Shown here piece by piece: positions 24,280 to 34,148 of a DNA stretch of 64,000 nt. The position numbers and the translations under genes are program-made. A model generated the notes under the pieces. That model worked only from the letters and a program-made list of their open reading frames with translations, made no database searches and had not been told where the DNA came from. The stretch's first letter is position 1. Every line of letters starts with the position of its first letter. This DNA comes from Craterostigma plantagineum (lineage: Eukaryota; Streptophyta; Magnoliopsida; Lamiales; Linderniaceae): assembly GCA_027422505.1 (NCBI GenBank), contig JAPQWV010000002.1, positions 24,654,501-24,718,500 of the forward strand, written 5' to 3'.

Positions 24280-25064
24280 GATTCAAGCTCCTGAGCCACT
24301 GCATCGATCATCGTGTCCTCAGGGCTTTGTTGTTGAGGAGGGCTGACTGTGAAATCTGTCGGGGGCCCTCTGATCATCTATTCCGTCAGATGATTCTCCC
24401 GGCAGTAGAGTTGGTATACATCTCCCGAGGGGTCGACGAGACGTATCAAATCGAACGGTATGGCCATTGACGACTGGTCCAAGTCCGTTAGTTTTGGATT
24501 GTGGAAAAATTTCAGCCGCGGTGGTTGGTAATTCCCTCCAGGAGGTAGACGAGGAATGTTCTGCTCGTGCAACTCCATGTATTGTCGAATGATGACGGAG
24601 AACCACCGGGCGTACGGCATATTCTTTGAGCGTTTGTTTTCCTTTTGCCTGATCTGCTCGGCTAGATCATTCCAGATCAGTTGAGCGAAATCGTAATTTC
24701 GCGAGAAGACGACTCATGGAAAATTCTCAGAATGTTGCCGTTGCCTTTGTTGAAGCCGGCATGCTTCGGGGATAGACATTTGTTGATGATTCCAAACAAT
24801 ATCTTCCACGGATGAGGAATCCAGTTGCTCTACATTTGTGCGAGTTTGGTGAGCAGCGGACGGTATCCCAGCTGTAGGAAGTCACGTACTAGCTCCGCAT
24901 CAGTTGGAAGGGGGTCGTAGTTCGGGTTGTAGGGGAGGTCGAGGATGAGATCGAAGTCATTCTTGTTCATCTTTATGTGCCTCGTCCCTATCACCGTTGT
25001 GAAGCTGTATGCCCCTTCAATAACGTGGCCCTTAATCATCCCCCAAAATTGTTGAAGGTAGACC
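24280..25064 (-). pseudogene. Element D ORF3, N-terminal middle part
   Basis: Frames include MVYLQQFWGMIKGHV and DFDLILDLPYNPNYDPLP (about 25066-24830), then WFSVIIRQYMELHEQNIP and FHNPKLTDLDQSS (about 24620-24378). These align with VYLQQFWHTLQ and RWLPALIKHF of ORF3 in element B. The Pro/Ser-rich middle of ORF3 is missing between this piece and 10972-11947. The right end is cut by element A. Confidence 0.8.
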
Positions 25065-25069
25065 ATAGG
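25065..25069. other. Target site duplication of element A, left copy (ATAGG)
   Basis: ATAGG directly precedes the left LTR and is repeated at 57364-57368 directly after the right LTR. This marks 25070-57363 as one insertion unit. Confidence 0.92.
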
Positions 25070-25379
25070 TGTTGGCCCTTATATTACCAAACAAGGATCA
25101 AAAGAAGGGTTTTGAATGTGTTAAACGAGAAGAACACCTTGAGTGTGTGTGTTAGTGTGTGTTTTCTTAATTCTAACGTGCAAGGTGGCTTACCTTTCAA
25201 TTCTTTTGATAAAACCCTAATTAGGGTAATTTGGGCTTTATATACCACAATTCTTTGGTATATTAAAGCCCAATACAAAACTATGACTTAATATCATAAG
25301 TCTCCCCAAACTACCCACTAAATAAACATATTAATCCAAGATTACACAAATTAAAGGATGTTACAAAATATTCCTAACA
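25070..25379 (-). repeat. 3' LTR of element A, 310 bp
   Basis: TGTTGGCCC...CCTAACA on the plus strand. By eye it differs from 57049-57363 at about six bases plus two indels (one of six bases), so about 98 percent identical outside indels. Confidence 0.92.
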
Positions 25380-25391
25380 ATCTCCCCCTTA
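25380..25391 (-). other. 3' polypurine tract of element A
   Basis: On the minus strand TAAGGGGGAGAT lies directly before the LTR, as expected for the plus-strand primer. The TAA is also the ORF3 stop codon. Confidence 0.85.
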
Positions 25392-28300
25392 GCATCCTTT
25401 TCGCTTTGGCGTCCTTTGTGTCTTCTTCTTCTTGGGTTTCTCCACTGCATCAATCGATTTCCTGAGTCCAAGTCTGAACTCGTAAGATCGTATCGTTCTT
25501 CGTAAAGATAATCGATCGGAGATGATGTTGATCAGCTTCTCGTACTTCTCCTGGGCTTCTGCTTCTTCGTTCCTTAGCTTCTCCAAGATCCATTCGAGTT
25601 TCACCCGAATAATCAGCAGCGTCCTATCGCTGAATTTGGCAATCTCGGATGCTTTCATCAGTCTCTTTTCTCCTTTGTAATTGGTGTAGACCACCGATGG
25701 ATCGTTGTCATCATTGATTATGTGGCCGTCACCAAGACTTGAGTCGGGGACTTCGAAGGATGGCTTCGTGAGATTCACCCTTTTCATATTGCTTTCCACC
25801 GCCATTTGAAGATCGTGAGTCACATTGAACTTGATTTGGCGCATCATAAATCGCTTAAGAGCAACGTAGCCCACTTTCAAGTCTGGATTCTGGAGTGTTC
25901 CAAGAAATCTGAAGCTGAAAAGTATCCGATCAACATCTTCACCTCTGATGTAGGAGAGATCGCCTTCAGTCAGTTCCTCAACCGTTCCATCTTCTCGCTG
26001 CACCTTATAGATAGGGTACTCATAATAGTCGACACGACCTCGCCGAACTCCCAAGATTTTGTTGATTCTGGCCTTTTCCTTCTCTTCTCTTCTCTTCTAA
26101 GAATGTTAACATCTGTATCTTTTGCTCTCCACACAAGTCCTCTACGAAGAGAGAGCAGGTATCGTATAGCAGTTGGTCTCGGGAGATGAGTTAGGCCTCT
26201 TAGACTCAGCTCGTCTAGGTCCTTGATCCTATCCTTCTTCCTCCAAATTCTTCTCCGTATTTCTTCTTGATATGGAGCTATCACTTTGACATTTTCCCAC
26301 GGCGGCGTCTGTTCTTTTCCAATCTTTGACTTCGAAGGGGGGCACTCCTTATCGACAACAACGTGTTTGAGAAGCTCTGGAAGTTCTGGAATGTCTGCTT
26401 CGTAGTCTTCACCTTCCTCGAGCTCATCATCGTCGATTAGTGCCAGGTCAACATTTGCCTTCATCAAGAAGTATCTGGCGTTGTCCAGTAAGCCTTTGGC
26501 CAAGTCTGGATGCATCGGCTTCGTTAACCAATCGTCGTTGAAGATGTACTTTTCCACCGTTGAGTGTGGGTTGTAAAGTGTTTCGAGAGATAGAAAATGT
26601 GAGGATGGAGGATCAGAGGAAGGTCTTGGGTTTGTAAGGCTAGGCGGTGATGGACTCACGGTTGATGAGGAGGTCGCTTGGGTTGTGTTGGTAGTAGTTC
26701 GGGTAGATTTTCTGGTTTGGGTGGGTGTAGGTGATTTTGTTCTGGTGGGTGTTTAGGTGGTTCTAGGTTGCGGCTGTGGCTGCGGCGGTGGCCCTGTCCC
26801 TTGTGTCTTCTCCCCCTCGGGACGATCCCCACCGTCAAGGTCGTCACGTGATTGTCTTGATGACTGGGCCTCGCCGGGGTTAGGCGGGTTGAAAGGAAGT
26901 TCCAGACGTCTGAGGATCTCCGCTTCATAGGCAGTGAGCGTCGGTGCAGTACGGAGTCTGGCCAGTAGAACGTCGATCAGTTCCGGGATTGGTACGTTCC
27001 ACGGTCCTTCCTCTGAGCCAGGAGTTGGATCGGGTTGCGCGGGTACTTCTTCGTTGACGGGGGCTTTGCCTTTATCCCGAGAGGATGTCCCAATGGCGTT
27101 GTAGACTTGGGTCATAATAGTGTCCTCGAGATCTTTCGCCAATGTTGCGAGTCGATTCTCTAGCCTCGTCTCCGTCACGAACGGGGAAAATAACCTGACG
27201 GAGTCACTAAGACGTTCCGTCGTCACAACATTAGTAGAGGGTACTGATGTGCCGCCCGTTTGCACAGGACTTGAAGAACCGAGGCCACGAAGGCTCATCG
27301 TTGACATCAAAGCTGAGACTGACTCAGATTGATGGCCCAAGGTCGTAGCTGCAGTGATGTTGACTACGTTGGGTCTTCCACTCGGTTCCGTACTAGACTC
27401 TAGTACGGAGACATCGTAGAGTGTTCGGTCTAGATCACGAAGATCTAGAGGTGCAGAATCTAATCGTAGTGTCCTAGAAAGTGGAAAAATTATGGATGGT
27501 GAGGGCACTAGACTCGTAGTGATCAAAGAAGGTGCAGTCTGAGGCGGAGTACTGCTTGTTACATCAACCACCTCCGAGCGAGGTGGTGATGAATGACGTG
27601 GCACCTCGTGAGTATGTGAAACAACCATCTGTTGGGAGATGATTGAGTGGCTGGGAAGGGTAGTTTGCGCGATTGGACCCGATGTCGCGACTTCTACTCG
27701 GGGGAAGACAAAGTCATCCCCTGTACCTATCGGCTCGGTCCGGCTTATAATTGGACTAGTTGGCTTAGGAGTACGGTCGTGTTTTTGCTTTGTACGCCGT
27801 TCCTGTTGTCCTCCTCGATCATCCCCTTTGGATTTACGCTTTCGTTTTGGTTGTGGGGATGAGGAGCTTCCTAGACCGACATTTGGCTGTGAGGGTTGGC
27901 TTGTCCCTGGGTTAGGTTCAACTGGGTTTTGTTGAGCCACGGGGACGTCGTCGAGGTTGTTGGCTTGCATGTATTTGCGTAGCTGCGGCTCATTCGGATC
28001 GAGGAGGCGAAGTAAGTATTCTGGGATGATCATGGCCTCCTGATCGATTTTGCTCTTCGTCGATTGAATTTTTATGAGCTTCGGACATTGAAACCCTCGT
28101 CTCTCGATCGGCGTTCGATTTCGGGATGAAGATCCACGAAATGTTGGACGATGACGGGCAGCCACCGTAAGTAAGGGAGCACCGGCTTCGTTGATCCAAG
28201 GCCTCGCCTTCGCAGTTGATCAAGTATGTCCGACCAGATTAGTTGGGCGACATCATAATTTTTGTTGAAGACAATCCCATGGAAGATAAGCATGATGTTC

Positions 28301-28809
28301 CGGTTGCACTTGTTGGACCCGGAGTGCTTTGGCGAGAGGCACTTGTTGACAATGAAAAACAGAGTCCTCCAAGGTGCAGGGATGTCTTTGGCAGTGAACT
28401 CAGGTAAATGTATGGTGTTTTGGGCGTTAGGTTTGTGGCCCATGAATAGGAAGTCCCTGATTAGGTCGTCGTTGGAGGGATGGGGATCATATAGGAGTGA
28501 ATGAGGTAGGTTTAGTATGGAACGGAGTATGGTTGGAGTAAAAACAACTATGGTGTTGTCGATTATGGCGGAAAGGGTGGTTGTTTTTGGGTTATTGGTT
28601 GGTTTCTGAAGGGTAGACCAAAATTGTTGCACATACACTTCAGGGACTACCTCGGTGATGTTTAGGGCGGCTCTTAGAGGGTGGTTTGCGAGGATTTTAA
28701 TAATGATAGGATCTGGGCACGAGGTATTATCAAAGTCCAGTTGATGGTTGTTGGGTGTTCTCTGTGCCCAGTCCTTGGAGGCGAAAATCTCATCAATTTG
28801 TCGCACCAT
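25389..28809 (-). pseudogene. Element A ORF3 (two frameshifts, one stop)
   Basis: The ATG at 28809 opens a globular N-terminal domain (about 28809-28080) with YVQQFWSTLQ, AKDIPAPWRTLFFIVNKCLS and VLPYLRWLPVIVQHF. A frameshift near 28100 leads to a Pro/Ser/Thr-rich middle (28165-26753). After a stop near 26753, EEIRRRIWRKKDRI follows in the same frame. Another shift near 26030 leads to the C-terminal block with MMRQIKFNVTHDLQMAVESN, VVYTNYKGEKRLMKASEIA and LRRTIRSYEFRLGLRKS. No signal peptide or membrane segment is visible. A splice-acceptor-like CTTATCTTGCAG ends 10 nt before the ATG. Function unknown; related ORFs occur in copia elements annotated in Asteraceae. Confidence 0.8.
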
Positions 28810-28836
28810 TTTGGTAGATCTGCAAGATAAGAGCAA

Positions 28837-30752
28837 TGGATTAGTGGAAATCGACCATTTTGACTTAGAAAGTATGCAAAATTATTCAATACGTTGTTAA
28901 GCATGTTAGGACTTAGAAAAATTTGGCAAAAAAATTGTGACAAGGTATCGTGAAAGAAACAAAGTGAAATTGGATTAAGCAATCGGCGAAAGTGACAATT
29001 TCAATTCAATTTCAACTGGTTTTGAGTTTCGGTCAACAATGTGCATCGTGCGATGAGTTCAATTTGGATTGCGGTTTTGATCGAAAGTCATGTTCAATTT
29101 AGGCAAATTCGGCGAAAGTGAAATTAAAGTCAGTTTCGATCGAAAGTCATATTTAATTTAAATAACTTCGGCGAAAGGGGAAGTCAATTCAGTGTCGATC
29201 GAAAGTCCTATGTGGTACGATTTAAATCACGAATCGATCGATTTAATTGAACCTTCAGTTTCGATCGAAACTGTGGAATAGAGCAAACTGTGAGATAGTG
29301 TCGATCGATTAAAATTGATTTTGTCGTCAGTTTCGATCGAAACTGTGAGATAATATCGGCCATAATGGTTAAATCAAAGCGATTAAAATTATGTTGAAAA
29401 TTGAAATGCCCTGTTTCGATCGAAAGTAGTAAAAGGGTTTTATGTTGAAAATTGAAATGCCCTGAAAGTAGTAAAAGGGTTTTATGTTGAAAATTGAAAT
29501 GCCCTGTTTCGATCGAAGTAGTAAAACCCTCGACACCGTCGATTTGAAAAACACAGAAAATAATATTTTCAGTAATAATCGATCGATTGTGATGTGAAAT
29601 AGAAACTAGAGTTTAGTTTCGAGCGAATCTAGGCGAGGTGAAAACGCGTTTTAACAGTGATTCGCTCGAACTCACGCAACCCTAATCTGCGTAACCTGCA
29701 CGAAGGAGAAAATAATCAGTTGAAAACTGTCGATTAAGCGTTTTTCCTTACCAATGAGGGATTTGGAGTTGCAATAACGGTAAAATAGAGTGAGACAGTG
29801 ATGAGTTCGTGTGCGAATGCAGAGAGGTTTTAAGAGTGAATTTGAAAATCGATGAAGAAGAACAGTGTTTCGGGCGAAACTCTATTTAAATAAGCAGAAT
29901 CTCAGTTTCGCCGAGAATAATTGCAAAGAGTCAATTTTGATTTTCGATGGATTGAATTGAGTTTCGGGCGAAAGTTAGTTTCGCCGAGAGAAATTTCAAA
30001 GGATTTAAAAATCAATTTCAATCGAAATGTGTTTCGAGCGAAAGTCAGTTTCGCCGATAAAAGTATAAAAGTATGTAATTAAATTACAATTTCAATCGAA
30101 TCGTGTTTCGAGCGAAAGTCGGTTTCGCCGATAAAAGTATAAGAGTATGTAATTAAATTACAATTTCAATCGAATCGTGTTTCGAGCGAAAGTCGGTTTC
30201 GCCGATAAAAGTATAAGAGTATGTAATGAAATTACAATTTCAATCGAATCGTGTTTCGAGCAAAAGTCGGTTTCGCCGAGAAATTAATAACTCATGAGTT
30301 AAAGTTCGGTTTTGATCGAAACTTGTTTAGCACGATTGGCAAATCAATTTGAAAGGATTTCGGGCGATATGCAGTTTCGCTGAGAGAATTTGAAGAGGAA
30401 TTTCAAGAGAATTTTCAGTTTCGCCGAGAAATATTTATGATATTTGAAATTTTTGAATGATTGTAATGTCGATAGAACTTTAAGGAGTTTCACCATACTA
30501 TATAATTTAAATTTGATGAGAAATCATAAAAACTCCTTGTGTGAACTATTTTGTGCATAATTTTGAGAGACTCCCCCTAGATTAATGCGAACCATTTAAT
30601 GACTCCCCCTAGATTAGTGCATAAAAATGAAAGACTCCCCCTAGATTCATGCATAAAAATTTTATTAGTCTCCCCCTAGATATAATAGTAGGATTTTTAC
30701 CATTCATAACATATAGAGAAAAATTAAATGATCTATTTACACAATATTAGGT
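28837..30752 (-). other. Element A spacer between pol and ORF3
   Basis: Noncoding, with three kinds of structure. TTTCGATCGAAA palindromes and variants (tttcgagcgaaa, tttcgccgag) recur through 29080-30430. A roughly 48-bp unit (atgttgaaaattgaaatgcc) repeats three times at 29391-29520. A 74-bp unit beginning gtttcgagcgaaagtc repeats at 30031, 30105, 30179 and 30253. Near pol, at least four ctccccctaga tracts (30571-30680) are polypurine tracts on the coding strand. Confidence 0.75.
30031..30326. repeat. 74-bp tandem repeat inside the element A spacer
   Basis: Four starts (30031, 30105, 30179, 30253) are spaced exactly 74 bp. Each unit holds gtttcgagcgaaagtc (with changes in the last copy), gtttcgccga, a run of gtataa(a/g)agtatgtaat and caatttcaatcgaat. 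Middle copies are nearly identical; the last is partial. Confidence 0.85.
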
Positions 30753-33700
30753 TCATGTAGGGACAATCGACCATGTCTTATGGTTCAACATGCCTAATCT
30801 AGATACCAAGAATTGGAATCGCTTTTCATCCAATGCCTTAGTAAATAAGTCAGCAAGTTGAAGATCTGTGTGGACAAAATGCATTTCGATTGTACCTTGT
30901 TCCACATGTTCCTTGATAAAGTGATATCTAATGTCTATATGTTTTGTGCGTGAATGATGTACTGGATTACTTGTTATAGCTATAGCACTTTTAGAGTCAC
31001 TAAAAATTGGGATATGATTTAACGTTATGCCAAAATCTCGCAGCTGGGTTCTCATCCACAAAATTTGTGAGCAGCAACTCGCAGCAGCGACATATTCTGC
31101 CTCTGCTGTCGACGTTGAGACACAATTTTGCTTTCGAGACGACCAGCTTACGAGTTTACCCCCGAGAAATTGAGCGGCTCCAGAAGTGCTCTTTCTGTCC
31201 AGCTTGCATCCTGCGTAATCAGCATCTGTGTATCCTACGAGTTCAAAACTTGATTCCATCGGGTACCATAGACCTAGATTCGGAGTTCCCTTGAGATATT
31301 TGAAAATTCGCTTGACCGCGAGCATGTGAGATTCCTTTGGATCAGCTTGAAAGCGCGCACAGAGACACGTGGCGAACATGATATCAGGTCTACTTGATGT
31401 AAAATAGAGCAAGGATCCTATCATGCCTCGATAAGTTGTCTGATTAACAGATTTTCCTGAGGAATCTGCATCAAGTTTGCATGAGGTAGACATTGGAGTC
31501 ATGGCAGTATTTGAGTTGTCCAAGTTGTACTTCTTGAGTATGTCGTGAATGTACTTGGATTGACTGATAAAGATTCCATCTTGAAGCTGTTTAACCTGAA
31601 GTCCTAAGAAGAAATTTAGTTCACCCATCATGCTCATTTCGAATTTCTGCTTCATTAAATCCCCAAAGTTCCTGCACATTCGTGAGTCTGTTGACCCGAA
31701 TATGATGTCGTCAACGTAGATCTGCACTAGCATAATGTCGGAGCCGTTCTTCTTGATAAAAAGAGTCGTATCAATCTTCCCTTTTGTGAAGCCAGATGAG
31801 ATGAGAAAATCCGAAAGGACCTCGTACCAGGCTCTGGGAGCTTGTTTAAGTCCATAGAGAGCTTTATCGAGTCTGTAGACGTGGTCTGGGAGTTGTTCGT
31901 TTACAAAACCTTCAGGCTGGGATACAAAAACTTCTTCTTTTAGTATTCCGTTGAGGATTGCAGTTTTGACATCCATCTGGTAGACTGTGAAGTTCCTGTG
32001 TGCAGCGAAAGCTAAGAATATCCTGATAGCTTCTATTCTTGCAATTGGGGCATATGTCTCATCATAGTCGATTCCTTCTTGTTGATTGTAACCTTTTGCC
32101 ACCAGCCTTGCTTTATTCCGGATAACAACTCCTTGCTCGTCCTTTTTGTTCTTAAACACCCATTTAGTCCCTATAATAGTTTTCCCAGCTGGTCTAGGTA
32201 CTAGGTTCCAAACCTTCAACCTCTCAAACTGATTGATTTCCTCCTGCATTGCAATTATCCAGTCTGGATCGGCGAGTGCTTCAGCTACTTTACTGGGTTC
32301 CTTTTGACTGAGAAAGCAGGAGTAGAGGCTTTCGTTTATCGTTGATGCTCGAGTGGTTACTCCAGTGGAGGGATCTCCAATTATTTGTGAGTATGGGTGG
32401 GCTCGAGTCCACTTTCTGGTACTAGGTTGTGATGATCCAGCTTTGTTTGTATCGTATGTTATTTCTCCACCTTGATCAGCCTGATGTTCTATTTCTTCTC
32501 CAGGTTGTGGCATTACTGACTCTCCTGAAGAAATTTCTATTGTTGTATCATAAGGATGAGGAGTTTCAGCGCCTGAGCTGGATATGATTTCTGTATCTGT
32601 CGGGGGTTCACTATCGTCATTAAGGTGAAGATTTTCCATCGAAGGAGGGGTATTGTCATTGTTAGGCTCCGCACGATCAATATTTTCTGGTGCCGCAGAT
32701 GTTGTTGAAGGAGTGTGTGGTGCCGGTTTTGGGAAGAGATCTTCAAATAAGAGATCGAGTTCCATGTCACTTAACGCCTTTGTTTTTGAAGTTTCTCCCA
32801 TAGAGGAAGTGCTAGGTTGGTCCTTTGTTAATTCTCGTAGAAGTCCTGGTTCTGGACTGATTTGTACAGAAACGACTCGGTCTACTTCATCAAACGTTAC
32901 GTTAATGCTCTCCATAACAGATCTTCTCTCTTTGAGATATATGCGATAGGCTTTTGATGTTGTTGAGTATCCCACCAGTATGCCTTCGAATGCTTTTGGG
33001 TCAAGTTTGCCTCTATCTTCACGATCATTTGCCACATAGCACTTGCACCCAAAAACTTTCAGGAATGAGACGTATGGCACTCTACGATTTATCAACTCAT
33101 AGGGTGTCCTATTGAACCTCTTGTGAAGTGAGCCACGATTTTGAGTGAAACAAGCTGTGTTCATTGCTTCGGCCCACAAGAAGTGAGGTAATCCAGAGTG
33201 AATGAGGAGTGTACGAGTTGCTTCAACTAAGGTTCTGTTCTTGCGCTCAACTACCCCATTTTGTTGAGGTGTTTTAGCTGCTGCGAACTGTTGGGTGATT
33301 CCAAGTGATGCATAGAAGTCACTGAGTTTTCTGTTCTTGAATTCTGTCCCATTATCAGTTCTTATTGTTTGTACACTTAGTTGGTAGAGGTTTTGAGCTG
33401 TTTTGATGAACTCAATGATTAGACCTGGAGTTTCATCCTTGGTTCTCAGAAATTTAGTCCATGTATAGCGTGAGAAATCATCCACAATGACTAAAACATA
33501 TTTCCGCCCATTAATGGTCTGAGTCCGCATGGGTCCATACAGATCCATATGAATGAGTTCGAGAGGTTTGGAAGTTGAGGCTATGAGTTTGGTCCGGTGG
33601 GAGGCTTTCCTTATCTTTCCCATTTCACACGCCGAGCAAAGATGCTCTTTGTGATATCTGAACGAGGGAAGCCCTTTTACCAAGTTTTCTGATCGCAGTT

Positions 33701-34142
33701 TGTTTAGGTCTTTGAAGTTGTGATGTGAAAGTCGCTGATGCCAGAGATCGTTCTGATGTAGAGAGGCTCGAGAAATAAGGCGTGTCGGTCGAACAGTCTT
33801 GAGGTCAATGGAGTAAAGATTCGTCTTCCTGTGTCCAGTGAGTAGCTCTCTTCCATTGATATCTGTGACACTACATTTGTTAGTCTCAAAGTTCACCTTG
33901 TAGCCTTTGTCGCAGAAACGACCTATGCTGAATAAATTGTAGCTCAGTCCTTCGACGTAGGATACTCCTTTGATGGTTAGCCTGTCATGAATGAGATCAC
34001 CTGTTCCTAGCATGGATGCAGATTGACCGTTTCCGTAGACCTTCCCGAGGAATCCTTCAGAGAAGTTGCTCAACAGCTCTTTGTTTCCAGTCATGTGTGA
34101 GGAGCAACCTGAATCTAAGTACCACACATGACGGACCTGCAA
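30753..34142 (-). CDS. Element A pol, open over 1129 codons
   Basis: Uninterrupted copia-type Pol. Domains in order: protease motif [12 protein letters not shown] (near residue 10); GAG-pre-integrase zinc block [16 protein letters not shown]; integrase core with [16 protein letters not shown] and [10 protein letters not shown] (D, D, E all present); reverse transcriptase RVT_2 with [13 protein letters not shown] and YVDDIIFGS; RNase H with [18 protein letters not shown] and [16 protein letters not shown], ending [18 protein letters not shown]. The first codon of the open frame is TTG, not ATG. It is in the same frame as the upstream gag tail but separated by a TGA, so Pol would need readthrough or splicing. 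Confidence 0.9.
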   Translation of the reverse strand: MQVRHVWYLDSGCSSHMTGNKELLSNFSEGFLGKVYGNGQSASMLGTGDLIHDRLTIKGVSYVEGLSYNLFSIGRFCDKGYKVNFETNKCSVTDINGRELLTGHRKTNLYSIDLKTVRPTRLISRASLHQNDLWHQRLSHHNFKDLNKLRSENLVKGLPSFRYHKEHLCSACEMGKIRKASHRTKLIASTSKPLELIHMDLYGPMRTQTINGRKYVLVIVDDFSRYTWTKFLRTKDETPGLIIEFIKTAQNLYQLSVQTIRTDNGTEFKNRKLSDFYASLGITQQFAAAKTPQQNGVVERKNRTLVEATRTLLIHSGLPHFLWAEAMNTACFTQNRGSLHKRFNRTPYELINRRVPYVSFLKVFGCKCYVANDREDRGKLDPKAFEGILVGYSTTSKAYRIYLKERRSVMESINVTFDEVDRVVSVQISPEPGLLRELTKDQPSTSSMGETSKTKALSDMELDLLFEDLFPKPAPHTPSTTSAAPENIDRAEPNNDNTPPSMENLHLNDDSEPPTDTEIISSSGAETPHPYDTTIEISSGESVMPQPGEEIEHQADQGGEITYDTNKAGSSQPSTRKWTRAHPYSQIIGDPSTGVTTRASTINESLYSCFLSQKEPSKVAEALADPDWIIAMQEEINQFERLKVWNLVPRPAGKTIIGTKWVFKNKKDEQGVVIRNKARLVAKGYNQQEGIDYDETYAPIARIEAIRIFLAFAAHRNFTVYQMDVKTAILNGILKEEVFVSQPEGFVNEQLPDHVYRLDKALYGLKQAPRAWYEVLSDFLISSGFTKGKIDTTLFIKKNGSDIMLVQIYVDDIIFGSTDSRMCRNFGDLMKQKFEMSMMGELNFFLGLQVKQLQDGIFISQSKYIHDILKKYNLDNSNTAMTPMSTSCKLDADSSGKSVNQTTYRGMIGSLLYFTSSRPDIMFATCLCARFQADPKESHMLAVKRIFKYLKGTPNLGLWYPMESSFELVGYTDADYAGCKLDRKSTSGAAQFLGGKLVSWSSRKQNCVSTSTAEAEYVAAASCCSQILWMRTQLRDFGITLNHIPIFSDSKSAIAITSNPVHHSRTKHIDIRYHFIKEHVEQGTIEMHFVHTDLQLADLFTKALDEKRFQFLVSRLGMLNHKTWSIVPT

Positions 34143-34148
34143 AAAGAA

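Noticed and set aside
24280..25064. A separate host gene left of element A
   Set aside because: Its blocks match ORF3 of elements A and B and continue at 57364 across the ATAGG duplication, so it belongs to element D.
30031..30330. Regular repeats resembling a CRISPR array
   Set aside because: The 74-bp units are contiguous with no unique spacers, there are no cas genes, and the DNA is plant nuclear. It is a tandem repeat in a retrotransposon spacer.
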